From assembly GCA_948099385.1 (NCBI GenBank), contig CANUEZ040000183.1, forward strand, positions 2,418,001 to 2,482,000: a DNA stretch of 64,000 bases, in the 5' to 3' direction. The DNA comes from Fasciola hepatica. Its lineage: Eukaryota > Platyhelminthes > Trematoda > Plagiorchiida > Fasciolidae. A model generated the notes under the pieces. The model did not search any database. It was not told the origin of the DNA and worked only from the letters and a program-made list of their open reading frames with translations. Each line of letters opens with the position of its first letter. Position 1 is the stretch's first letter. A program made the position numbers and the translations under genes. Below, piece after piece: positions 26,317 through 37,202 of the stretch.

Positions 26317-29300
26317 CTTATGTGTTCAGTTCAGTGCTGCAAAGCGAAGGCGAAAGAGGTGCATTATTTGGTAAGTGATTATAAAATATTTGATTGTTCC
26401 CTGTATGTCTAATAGCCACACATGACAACAACTCACACCCTGACCGATCTGCTATTGATATGTATAATGCATGAGACTTGAAATTTGAGTAGAACCATAA
26501 AGTATAGTCGAAAAAGATAAAGAGAAACTAAACTGCTAATGACATCTGAGCAAGTTAACAGTTGTATGACTAATAATTCATTGGAACCGGAATATCAGCA
26601 AAGTTAATGACTGGTCGGTACGCCTGCTCGTAGTGATTTCAAAGGCTGAATGATACAAAAACTGCGAACAAAATAGACAGCGTAGAAAAAATTTGACCTC
26701 TATTATAAAGCCCTTTCGATTCTCTCCCACTTTGTTTTCGTAATCCTAGCCACTTATAAGCCTTTCTAGGTTTCTCTCTCGAGTCAGCTTAACTTCGCGT
26801 CCCGTCCGATTAGTAGACGCACTGTCAATAGACGTGAATGGTAATGAACACGGTTCCATAATTAATGAACGTCAGCAACTAAAATAAACGAAATATACAA
26901 GTGAAATTCTCCAAGCGTACCGACAGCAATGGTTCTGGGCAGTCAAGTGGAAAAAGCACAGTATAGAAAATGCGTGATTTAAACAAACGGCACTCGCGAT
27001 AAACTGGAAAATAAACACTTAATTTCAAAAAGGGGAAAGCGAAAAAAGCATAGAAAACACTCGTTAATTGTCTGTGAACGCAAGAAGCCCACTGTCTAAA
27101 GTTTTAGCAAAAATGACCAGTCACAAACAGCGGAACACCCAATAAAACCGAGACGCAGCCGATTATGAAAATTTGAGAAACACCTTATGCTTACTGTCAA
27201 TAGGAAGTAGTGTAAAATAACGGAATAATACGTGGAACGTACAGATGGGACGTAGATTTTTATTTGTTCAGCTGTTCCATCGAACACGGAATCTAAATAC
27301 ACGTGCACAGTTCCTCAATGCGTAATGGTTCCAGGCACACAGTGGACAGCTTAGCGGGTAAATGTATTTATACAAAGATTGTTCTTTGCCCATTTACTTA
27401 CTCATGAAGAACAATGCTTGAATGCAGAAACGGGTTATTCTGGGTATCGCTACACCTGACCCGTCTCAAAACGCAGTCAGCAGGTTGCAACTTATGCTCG
27501 CTACAGTGGTTGTTGAGAAACGCAAATTGTCGGTCAGGGTAAATGCTCTGCTTGTCTGTGTGCAGGAAAAATTCCTCAGTTTCCCGTGCGTGCTGCTTCT
27601 GAGCTTCCAAAGGAATGCACAACATCGGAATCGTATACCAAGACGCCCCTATTGTGCGTTATCACAGAAACTAAACACGTATTTTAGTGTAACAGCAAAA
27701 GGACAACCAATTTCAAACTGAATGTGAAGCGAACGGCGTTGCTATAGCTCTTACCCGGTACTGAATGTTACCATAACCAGTAATATTTGAACAACTGTTA
27801 TTACTCAGAAGCTAATAGACATGTAACTACCCGGTTGATAGGCTCGTTGAAGGACAACTGTTTAGTTCCAGCTTTTTGGTTGACCTTACATTCAGTTGTT
27901 TCGAAATGATACAGGAAAATGAAAGCCATTTCAACGTAGAAAACAGGCAACAGCCAAATTCGCATTCACAAAGCTTATTAGGGGCATAGAACGTAACCTC
28001 ATCTATACAGCCACGTGTTCCTGGAATTATTGGCAGCATCGAATATGAATGTGGAGAAATGAGTAGCGGGACATTTATTGCGAAATAATGTGATTCATGA
28101 TGCGATTTCAAAGCTCAAGTCACCAGTAGAATTCATGAGAACACAGCTGTTTCATCTTTGATTCAGATCGTTATCAGTGCACATCCACCGAACCTCCAAT
28201 AATCTTTTGCATGCAGTGAGCAAGTTCTGCAGTTTGATTTTAAAGAAATACCTCGATTTTAGTCAGGTCATTGCAGGAGAGTCATCCATTAAATGAATCG
28301 GTTGTCGGGCTGGCCGTGGGAATTCACCGTTCAAAGACAATCACGGAATTTAGCTATAGCTTTTAGTGTGCACTTTCGGTGAATCGTCGTGAGTCAGCTA
28401 GCACAGCCTGGTGTTTAGGTGTTCACCTCACAATCTTTCACACCCAGACCCAATGGAAACTCGGTGGATGATATTTCTGATGTTTCTCAGCAAGATATGA
28501 TCATCTGTTGAGCCTTGATACTGGTTTTCTCAACACGAATGGACAAGGATTCGTTCATGCACAATACTTCGTTAGAATCTAGATAGCTTATCTCGTTCAC
28601 TTCCAATGGGATATCCAATTATGAATTAAGTCAAATGACATCAAAGGGACTTCAGTAATGTTTCCTTCATAAAGAAAAACTGCATGCGAGATCCTACTGG
28701 CATCTGCACCCTGGAATTTTCCATTTTAGACTTCACTCAGTCGACAATCTGATCAGCGTAGCCAGTGGTAACTCAACGTCAATAAACTCGTTATCTGTAT
28801 TTAAACAAAATGTCAAATCGGGGAGTACAGCACTTACAAAACTTCTTGCTGCCGCGACCAAACGGTCGCTCTACAACTTGTATTTATGAAATACACAGCT
28901 CGATCACACCATGATGCAGGACAAAATGACTAGGTAGATTACTTGCTCTGGTAGCTTACGGATAAAGTATGGGACCATCAAACTGTTTGAATTCCTGAGT
29001 GATTATTACCAGGAATTCAGTAGTAAAAAATGAGGAGGCTGTTTGACAAAATGTATGAGAAGAATGAAGAACCGGAAATAAGCATCAAGTATTGCCGGGC
29101 TAATGGCTTCAAAGCTCTTTTTGAAATGTTCACCCACTCCACTGCTCTTTTTCCGTTGATCGTTATTTGACCTACATCCCGCTTAATTATTGGGACAAAA
29201 AAACTCTGAGACCGATCTATGTGTTTTTTCCTAGCTTCTTCAATTACTGATTCAACGAGGGTGGGATATTAGAAAAGCTTGCCTAGGACTAACATTGACA

Positions 29301-31508
29301 GATGATGTACGTGTATAGAAACTCAGGAAGAAACTAAAGTAGGATGGACCAAAACACAACTCATCAATAAGTTCATATTGTGATTATTTGTATATTCGAG
29401 CGACTTCTCCAGTTCGGCTCGCAATATCAATATCTTCTTGACTTAAAATAATGAAGGCTTGTAGGCTGGTATAAATGTGGTTCGGATGCTCTCGTACAAG
29501 TGAAAGTGCGTGATCTAGTCTGTTACAAATCTGAAGTATGAAAAGCCCATCATTTTAACTGATTCGTAACTTGGGGTTTAGTATGATCCTCATTTTTGAG
29601 TCATCACCAGTACCCTGAAATACGTAAGACTGAGCTGTTTTCTTTATATTACAAAAATGCTCCAAAAATATCTGAGTGCTGGTTGTCTAACATCACCGTG
29701 GTGCAATCATGGTCATAAATCGAACAATGCTTCTCGTTTTGAAATTCAAACTCTGAGTGAGCGACGAACAGTTGGCAAACAGAGTATCTCTCTCCTTACC
29801 CTTGGTACAAAAAAGAAAAAGAGAGCAAGTGATTCATTGAAATTACTCTGTAGACAATTCTTTCCATGAGACTCACATGGAAATTTTCTTTTTACAATAA
29901 TTAAATCTTTTGTCTTATAAGATACCATTTCGTAAATGTTGCTGTTCAGCAAATAGTTATGTTACATCAGGTGTATACTGGAAGGCGAATCATTCGGTTA
30001 TCACATTCTGGACGGTCAGTTGAATAGTTTTTGGATGCTCTTTAGTTTGCACGAAAGAAATCATTTGTGAAGAATGTCCTTCTATTCCAGACCATTACCA
30101 CAATCGGTTTGAGAAGATATTTTGTGTGGTTCATAGTGCACACAGACAGTTTTCTCTACAATTATGTTTTCTTAATTTTTGGGTTGAACGCGATACCTTT
30201 TTCCCTGATTAAGGCTGATGTAATTTATGTTCCAATCACCAAACTTTTATATTATCAGACTCATTGCATGCTTGGCTTTCTATGAGACTGCCTGTCATTC
30301 GGAAACTTTGACACGTTCTAAGACTTCCACTACCATCCGTAAGATGGCAAGCCACAGAAAAGTGGATAACGCCAAGTCAAAGTGAGAAGCCGGTTGAAGC
30401 GCTCGAGTTCATTTCTCGCACTGAGCTTAATTTTACTGATTTCCCTCACTACCAACATTCCTGTATATTTTCCACTTCGAACCTGATCAAGATGATGTAT
30501 TATTTCGAATGTACAGATGATTTTGGATGCAGCCAAAATGTATTATTATCAAATCAACCCAAATTCTGGCCACGCATCATGAATCGCTCGAGTTTCTCAT
30601 GATGAATCCATTCAGTAGAAGAAATCTGCTTATTATTCGTGCCTCTGGTGCTCGACAATGATTTTTCTAAACCACAGATGGATCACTTCCCTTGTTACCC
30701 TGAACTTCCACGAATAGTTGGTTTCAATTTCACGATAGTCCTAAAAATTTCAAATGCTTACGAAAAACTCTTTGAGGTAAAGGCAATAATGCAAAACTTC
30801 AAAACATACAGCTAAAGGAATGTCTCCTCAGCATACTAATAGTTTGCATTCCGACCTACTAATCAAATCAACTATTTTCACATCAGCATTTTCAAAAAAG
30901 CATGAATACCAGCTGGACAGACGGGAACTCAATGATAGAATCATTTTCATATTCTGGAGACTAAAAGTTATTTGAAGAAATCACAAGTGCCGTCAGTCAC
31001 TGCAGTGGAAATGCATGAATATTTGTGTAGCGAGCATGATCAGGATTCAAATCACCGTTCCTTGTATAACATGTTAGAATCAGCGCGGACAATTCCGTCG
31101 CCATTGAGGCAAATCATCAGGTTTTTGAATAAGCCTCGCTACTCAAAATTGCCATGCATAGTTAAAAATCACTCTCATACTATATAACCTTGGGAACCAT
31201 GCGAAAGTAGCTCAACATTATCTAGACCAGGATTGGGATAGTCGTGAATAGAGTACAAATCAAAATAATTGCAGCTCAGTCATTGATTTGAGTTCTCGTC
31301 GGTAGTATGTATATAACCAGAAGTGTCAACTTATAACGTGGGTTCATTCCCGTGAGAGATTTTGAGCTGAGAATCCAGCCTCAGGCTCACACAACGAATT
31401 ACATAATTGTCTGCCCTGTAGTTCACAATTCGTTTCCACGCATTAGCCCAATTCCTTTTATTACTTTCAACTGTATGTTCATATTACTATCTTCCAGAAT
31501 GAAAGTAG

Positions 31509-31769
31509 CGGCCAGCTCAACATTGTAATTCGATTAAGGGGACAGACGGTGAATACCGATGGAATTCAGAAGAAATTGTTCTAATGTCAATTGCAATGAC
31601 CGGTGGACCACCAGCGATCACATATGGATCCTTGTGTGCAGGTACACCACATCATTCTCACCTTCATGATACGGAGAGTTACATGGACTTTAGTAGTTCA
31701 TCACCGGAATTGCGCCGTATTGTCACTGCCATTTCGCCATTGTATCCATCATCACCGCTTATGGCATGA
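31509..31769 (+). CDS. exon-like open frame, unknown
   Basis: A frame open from 31,509 to a TGA at 31,767, with an internal ATG at 31,584. The residues (MTGGPPAITYGSLCAG, then SSSSPELRRIVTAISPLYP) have a low-complexity Ser/Pro-rich character and look more protein-like than neighbouring frames. A consensus acceptor (CTATCTTCCAG) lies just upstream near 31,497. However, this frame meets a TAG at 31,506-31,508, just after that acceptor, so the splice would not feed it. A second frame also overlaps it. The function is unknown and it may be fortuitous. Confidence 0.2.
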   Translation, partial: RPAQHCNSIKGTDGEYRWNSEEIVLMSIAMTGGPPAITYGSLCAGTPHHSHLHDTESYMDFSSSSPELRRIVTAISPLYPSSPLMA

Positions 31770-32935
31770 ACAATCCCAATGCAATCTTAGCCCTGGATTG
31801 GTGAGCAGAAACGTGCAAAGCGTTTGTTAGTATTGGCATGGAGTCGCGTTTTGTTCTCCCCATTGACGTTGCATCACTGAAAATGATGTGTGAACAGGTT
31901 CACCACTTGGGACATCTTCTTCCCTATCTCAGACTCTTTGATTTCCGATGTATCTTTAACTAAATTCTAGAACGAGACTTTGCAGTCCCGAATTTTGAAT
32001 ATTGACCATTACCCATGAGACTCACGTTTATGATAGCCCAGGTATTTGTACCAAAAGCTGTGCCGTCCCGAAACTTGTAACATTATTATTTCCAAAACTA
32101 ACATAAACGTGAGGGAAACAAGTTAATCTACCATACCCTTTCAAACTGTCGTACTTTTCTCTGAGCAACACTGCGAAAGCCTGAAATATGCGCTCTGAAA
32201 TCAATAAACGATGCACTTTAGCTGCCGAAACTTCAGTTCGACAGTTTATGCTTGATTGTGGACCATCCGCTATCGAGCGTAAAGCTGATCTACAAGTAGA
32301 AATATTCCGGTATGAGTACCTGTTCGCATCGGGGAGGTTATAACATTGAAAAAACTAGAATAAATGTAAAGCACAAAACAACAGCCATTTTCTCTGCCCA
32401 TCGATCAAATGCATTGTTTCCGGAGATGGACAGAGATTTTTGTACAACGTTTACGATAATAACAGCGAAATTTAAAGCTACTATGTACGAGCGGAATAAA
32501 GATGTAGCATGTTCGTGCACAGCCTCAAAATAATTGAACTTGGAAAACAACACGCTACCGCGGCGTATCAAATTACCTGTAATTCGTATGGTTTCAGTAT
32601 ACTTCGAGTGGTAGTATCGATCAATGGGCAATTTCCCACCTCATTACATTTTTTCTTGAACTTGCTAAATGTCTTTATCACGTCTTCGCACAACCCCAAC
32701 TAAGTATAATAGAACATAGAAAGTGGATACTGCCAAAAGCAATCACACCATCATAAATGCCATTCTCTGATATTATACAATAAATCATTTATGTTAGAAA
32801 GGTGCAACAATGGACATCCAGTAACCGCCATCGAAAACCTTCCTGGAACCCACGAAAATATTTTACACACAACTTGATCAGAGCATCTCCCGTAACTCAC
32901 CTCTGTGTTCATCCGTCAAATTCGATAGACTTTAG

Positions 32936-33118
32936 ATAAAGCATACCATAGATCTTCTATACGGTCTAGTGAAAATGATCCGTGGTTTGACAATTCATAT
33001 TGAGGAATCAAATCAAAAAGACATTGACGGTCACGAGTTGGTGCATATACGTTTGCCCAGAGATAGGTTTGGGTTTTACACGTCCGTTCAATGGATATTC
33101 GTTGTTCTGATACCATAA
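32936..33118 (+). CDS. arm ORF 3, unknown protein (right copy)
   Basis: Plus-strand counterpart of the left-arm frame at 24,952-25,134, with His in place of Tyr at two positions near the start. It is bounded by stops on both sides and has no upstream ATG, so it could only be an internal exon or a fragment. The antisense frame across the same bases (32,916-33,116 minus) is open as well. Confidence 0.25.
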   Translation: MKHTIDLLYGLVKMIRGLTIHIEESNQKDIDGHELVHIRLPRDRFGFYTSVQWIFVVLIP

Positions 33119-33264
33119 CCCAGACACGTGTTCATATTTTCACGGTATCCCTTGAGACATGCCAGGTAGGAATCTTCTTTTCCATATATATTTCTCTCCT
33201 TAACCAGCAAACAGTGAGTGTGAGCTGAATACATCTGCTATGAAAGTTCCAATAACCGTTTTCA

Positions 33265-33501
33265 GTGATCAAATTAACATGTAGCGAACCGTATCGTACA
33301 GCAATAGAACAGCCCTTAAAGTATCTGCAGGCACGTGAAAATCAACTGAACCCAAGAATAAACTTGTCAGAATTTATCAGACAAAAACCAGAAAAGGTTC
33401 ATTTATCTCACCCACACTTAGAACCAATGTTCACACTGTGCCCGATCGAACTTGGGGTCAAGTTTTGTTCACTGAACTACACAAATAATCAAAAAATATA
33501 G
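33265..33501 (+). CDS. arm ORF 2, unknown protein (right copy)
   Basis: Counterpart of 24,561-24,797. It is preceded by an AACCGTTTTCAG acceptor-like sequence ending at about 33,264 and ends in TAG after NYTNNQKI. Of 78 residues, 76 match the left copy. Of the three arm frames it has the best exon-like context. No known domain was recognised. Confidence 0.35.
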   Translation: MIKLTCSEPYRTAIEQPLKYLQARENQLNPRINLSEFIRQKPEKVHLSHPHLEPMFTLCPIELGVKFCSLNYTNNQKI

Positions 33502-33699
33502 AAAGGTTGTGTGTATTCCAAAAAGCAACTCATTCGTTCCATCTTCTTCTTTAACTTACGTAGAATCATTGATTTGATATTTTCTAGTTTACCACTAATA
33601 ATAGTTTAACACGGATATACCAGCATTGGTTATCGATTCAAAGTGTGTATCTTGAGATACTGGTCATAGTAGGATTGGTTAGTTTGTGGTCAACAAATT

Positions 33700-33903
33700 A
33701 TGGATGCACCACTTCTGGAAGCGTTATCACTATGTTTGAATTTCTGCTGTTCAATTTTGAAAGATGATCAAGAAGATGTAAAAGTGCAACTTGAAAATTT
33801 ATATACTCAAACTCGTTCACTAACGACGATATCTTTGAAGGAGACTGAAAATTTCAAATTTTCAAGTGTTCTTATCAATATCATCGAATCGAGTAAAAAT
33901 TAG
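33700..33903 (+). CDS. arm ORF 1, unknown protein (right copy)
   Basis: Counterpart of 24,159-24,362. It starts at ATG, is Leu-rich and helical at the N-terminus, and ends IIESSKN then stop. Differences from the left copy cluster in the last 25 residues, and most change the amino acid. This fits neutral drift rather than constraint on both copies. Confidence 0.3.
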   Translation: MDAPLLEALSLCLNFCCSILKDDQEDVKVQLENLYTQTRSLTTISLKETENFKFSSVLINIIESSKN

Positions 33904-34049
33904 GAGTATGGTCAGTAACCGACAACAAGCATCATTTGGACAACGAAGACTTCAACTGAATTCGCAAATGACCTGAGAATTTGCGGAAACTGTTTATCAA
34001 ATACATCTGAGAATAGCAGCGATTAAGCTCTCATATTCATCACCTTTTT

Positions 34050-34052
<3 letters not shown>

Positions 34053-34089
<37 letters not shown>
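34053..34089. repeat. (TA)n microsatellite in right arm
   Basis: A 37-base TA tract matching the 45-base AT tract at 23,965-24,009 in the inverted partner. Confidence 0.95.
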
Positions 34090-34091
<2 letters not shown>

Positions 34092-34411
34092 ACAAAAAGA
34101 TAAAGTTGCCGAAGAAGAACTTGATTACTCAATTCATTTAGGCTAATCTGTGAATAATTGGTAAATCAGTGGACGCGTTCGTTTTGTTCTCTTCATATGA
34201 CGGCAAAGTTCATGTTGCTCAATAAAATTCTCAAGGTAATGAATGTGCGCTTATCGCATTCATCATCATCCTACTCAAAATAGTGCCGATATTGAATGGA
34301 CGAGTAACGTTCTTTTACTTCCATGCGTGCTTTCCCTTACGCGTATATAACGAAACAATTGTGCACATACACCCATGCCCATCCCAGACTTGTTGTTTCG
34401 GTATCAGCACA

Positions 34412-35404
34412 CAGGACAGATAATTGAAATGTGGTTGTTCCCCAAATATGCATTTATGAAATGATAGGAGATGCACACTTTCAAAACACCATAAAAATTG
34501 TAGAAGTCTCACGTGAAGATATTCGACGGAATTAGAATGGCATTTGGCTCGGTTATGCAACGTGATGGTGGAAATGAACTTTACAGATTTTGTCATTCCT
34601 TTTCCTCCAATTCGTTACGACTGAATGACTCGCAAACATTCGCACTGAGGAACCAAAGAAATCCAATGCGGTGTGAAAGATATCAGCGCCTTGATCGGGC
34701 TCACCAATATTGTGATCAATGGGCGCTTATCTAGTCGCCAAACAACCGAGTCGGTAAATTAGGCAGTTAGAATACCAATTGTAAGCAGAATTCTGATTCT
34801 CAAAATGGACTTTTTGTTCAAGCACACCCCATAGAAATCCAACGAGATTGCAGCCATAAACCAAATCAGACGCCTAAAGATCATTCTCCAAATGATCAAC
34901 TACCTATCACAGCTAATTAGACAAATCAGTGCGTCATATATTAGGATACCACTGTGAATGTTTATCTTCTACGGGAAGCTGTAAATAAATGGACATACCA
35001 TGCGTTCCTCATTCCGCAGGTTTCATAGAGCAATCAAGTGCAAGAAATATTTCCACCTTATGCGATATAACGAAACCCTTCCGGGTGTTACTTGTACAAC
35101 GTTACTCTGCTGCGCTCTGCTTTCATGCTTGTACCAGAAAGAGTTAGGATAAAAAAGAAAATATTGTCAATGTGAATGTGATAATTAATTAATCAGACTA
35201 GTTGTGAACAACCCAATCTCAGTCTCGATCATCTTGATTTTATTGAGCATACGAATAGCATCAACCCTATGATCATCAAAACCGGCAGATGATGCCAAAC
35301 GTTTCATGGACGTGGTTTGAATAGCATTTCTACAGCGACCTCCGGCAGCGGAACGAAATCAGTTATTAGCCTTCCAGGCCTCGATAACAATGGATATTTT
35401 TAAT
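34412..35404. other. no recognisable gene
   Basis: One kilobase between the inverted repeat and the retroelement cluster. No supported feature. It may include the lost 5' part of LINE A, whose first recognisable codons lie at about 35,408. Confidence 0.4.
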
Positions 35405-36990
35405 TCCAGTTGCTCTGTTAGATGCGCACAGATCCGTCTCTTTCGGACCTATGAAACGCCAATTGACTAAGAGCCTGAGAAGTGACCACGAGCATTGGTG
35501 GTTGCGAAATGAAAGGAAACGGATAAGGTTGTGTCTATCGGCTATATTCGCAACCTTTACCGTTTGATCAGAAATACCGGTCCATGGAGGCTCAGTGTAA
35601 CTGATTTATTCAAAGAATCCGACGGCTCATTGTTTTGCTTTCAGGGGGCCGTCTGGATTATTGGGCGAAGCACCCTAAGGACCAATTCATTTGGCTCACT
35701 TCAATAGTGGATTTTCGGAACATACCTGCCAATGAAACGATGCAGGTAGATAAAGTTTATCCTTTGGAAATAGAGGAAATGCGAGAGATTGACTACTTGA
35801 AAAGGCACAAAGCTGCTGGACTTAATGGGCTACCACCATGTTTTTCAAGGTTGGAGTCGAAGCTTTGGTTTCGGAACTAACAAAACTCCCACGAGTAACC
35901 TTGATCAGTGATCAAATTCAAGGGATATGGTGTAAATCAGTGATTTTTCCAAGTTACAAGGAGGGCGACAAATCATCTTGTTGAAACCACAGAAGAATCA
36001 GCTTTATAATTGTTGCATCTAAACTGCTCACCATGCTTGTTCTCTACCGAATATCCAGCTTCCGGGGAATGTGAACGCACGAGAGCCAGGCCGGTTTCAG
36101 ACCCGGTCTTAGTTGTGCCGATCACATATTTACCCTTCGAAAAATCCTAGACCATAGACACATCTTCCGTAGGCATACTATCCCTTACTTTCCTGGTCTG
36201 CAAGCGGCTTTTGATTGATTCGAACTCAAAGTTTCCTGGCTTTACCTTCCATTTATTGGTGTCAGAATAATCTATTTCCTCTCTAGTGCTTGCTCACAAA
36301 CAGCCAAATCTTAGTTCGTAATTACGGTGATCTTTAACCCGAGTTCACCACGAGAAGTTTCCGTCTGATTTGCTCTCTCTTGCCCTGCCTTTTCCATTTC
36401 GTCAATGAATTGGTCAATAAGATCATCCCATCCTCTAATGGAAATGGTTACAATAATTTATGCTCAAATAACAAACCGTCCGCATTGGAATACGCGGACA
36501 AAAATGGTCTGCAGAGTGAAGATTCAAATGAGTTGCAAGCTTTTTAAGAAAGCGTAAAATTCAGCATGAAAATGTATGGAATGCACTTTGCGCCTTTAAT
36601 ATGTCAAATGGTGCTTCAGGACTGCTTTGACGTTACACCAAGCCTTGTGTTGGGTGTGGGTGGAATCTCTTGCCAAAGTAGATAACTTTTGGTATTTGGA
36701 CGGTTACATCTCACCAGATAGAGATATATCGAATGAGGTATCATCGCGTTCGAGAAAGGCGCTTTCGGCGTGACCTTTGGTGGTCTGTTAGGGGTCGAGT
36801 TTATGCCGCGGCAGTTAGGTCCGTTCTTTTATGTGGCTAAGAAAAACTGCCGGCAAAGCTGGAAGAAAGGCGAATTCCATGAATTTTCGAGCACCGATAT
36901 CTCTGTGTTGTTGCCGGAATACGCTTACTCCACATTTACGAAACTATTTGCCAGAGGATTGATTGCACCCGTAAGTATAACAGATTATTG
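35405..36990 (+). pseudogene. LINE A: degenerate non-LTR retrotransposon (RT region)
   Basis: A plus-strand relic of an RTE-/CR1-like LINE, readable across several frames. In order: the linker before RT (VALLDAHRSVS, KRQLTKSLRSDHEHWW at ~35,408-35,500), then RT entry (YLKRHKAAGLNGLP at ~35,790-35,835, the family's KAAGPDGLPP). Next come AGFRPGLSCADHIFTLRKIL (~36,090-36,150) and the catalytic loop as LEYADKNG (~36,485-36,505), where YADD is expected. It ends with FWYLDGYISPD and GRVYAAAVRSVLLCG (~36,690 and 36,795). At least three stops and several frame changes break it. The endonuclease is missing, as usual for a 5'-truncated copy. It is not functional. The clade call is from memory. Confidence 0.85.
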
Positions 36991-36999
36991 GTGAGCGTG

Positions 37000-37202
37000 G
37001 GCTGCGGTCGAATTCTAACTCTGTGCAGATCGTGATCTAACTCTTTTTCCATCGTTCGACAACAATCCACTCTCGTCCGGATCCATGTCACACCCAAATC
37101 ACTGGGACCTTGCGCGGTTCTCCGTCTCTCGTAGTCTCAGGCTCAGGGTGCTGGTCATCTTTAGTAGTGCAGTGTGCCCTTGAGGCTTTAAACTACACTC
37201 AT
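37000..37202. other. junction between LINE A and LINE B tails
   Basis: Roughly 200 bases separate the last recognisable codons of plus-strand LINE A from the last codons of minus-strand LINE B, so the two elements meet tail to tail. The stretch should hold their 3' UTRs, but I could not see a poly(A) or simple-repeat tail or a target-site duplication. Confidence 0.4.

Larger units (their letters stand above)
25191..32879. other. unique loop of the inverted repeat
   Basis: About 7.7 kb between the arms. I found no transposase, integrase, polymerase or other element-encoded protein in it, which argues against a conventional autonomous transposon. Two exon-like frames are listed separately (26,065-26,316 and 31,509-31,769). 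The remainder shows only short uninformative frames on both strands. Confidence 0.5.
32880..34411. repeat. large inverted repeat, right arm
   Basis: Reverse-complement partner of 23,638-25,190, ~1.53 kb, about 97% identical where compared. The length difference is partly explained by the shorter TA tract. The same three frames occur here on the plus strand, in the order 32,936, 33,265 and 33,700. The inner boundary is sharp at 32,880. The outer one fades after CAGCACAC near 34,411. The AT-rich sequence following 34,411 has no obvious repeat boundary signature. Confidence 0.93.
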
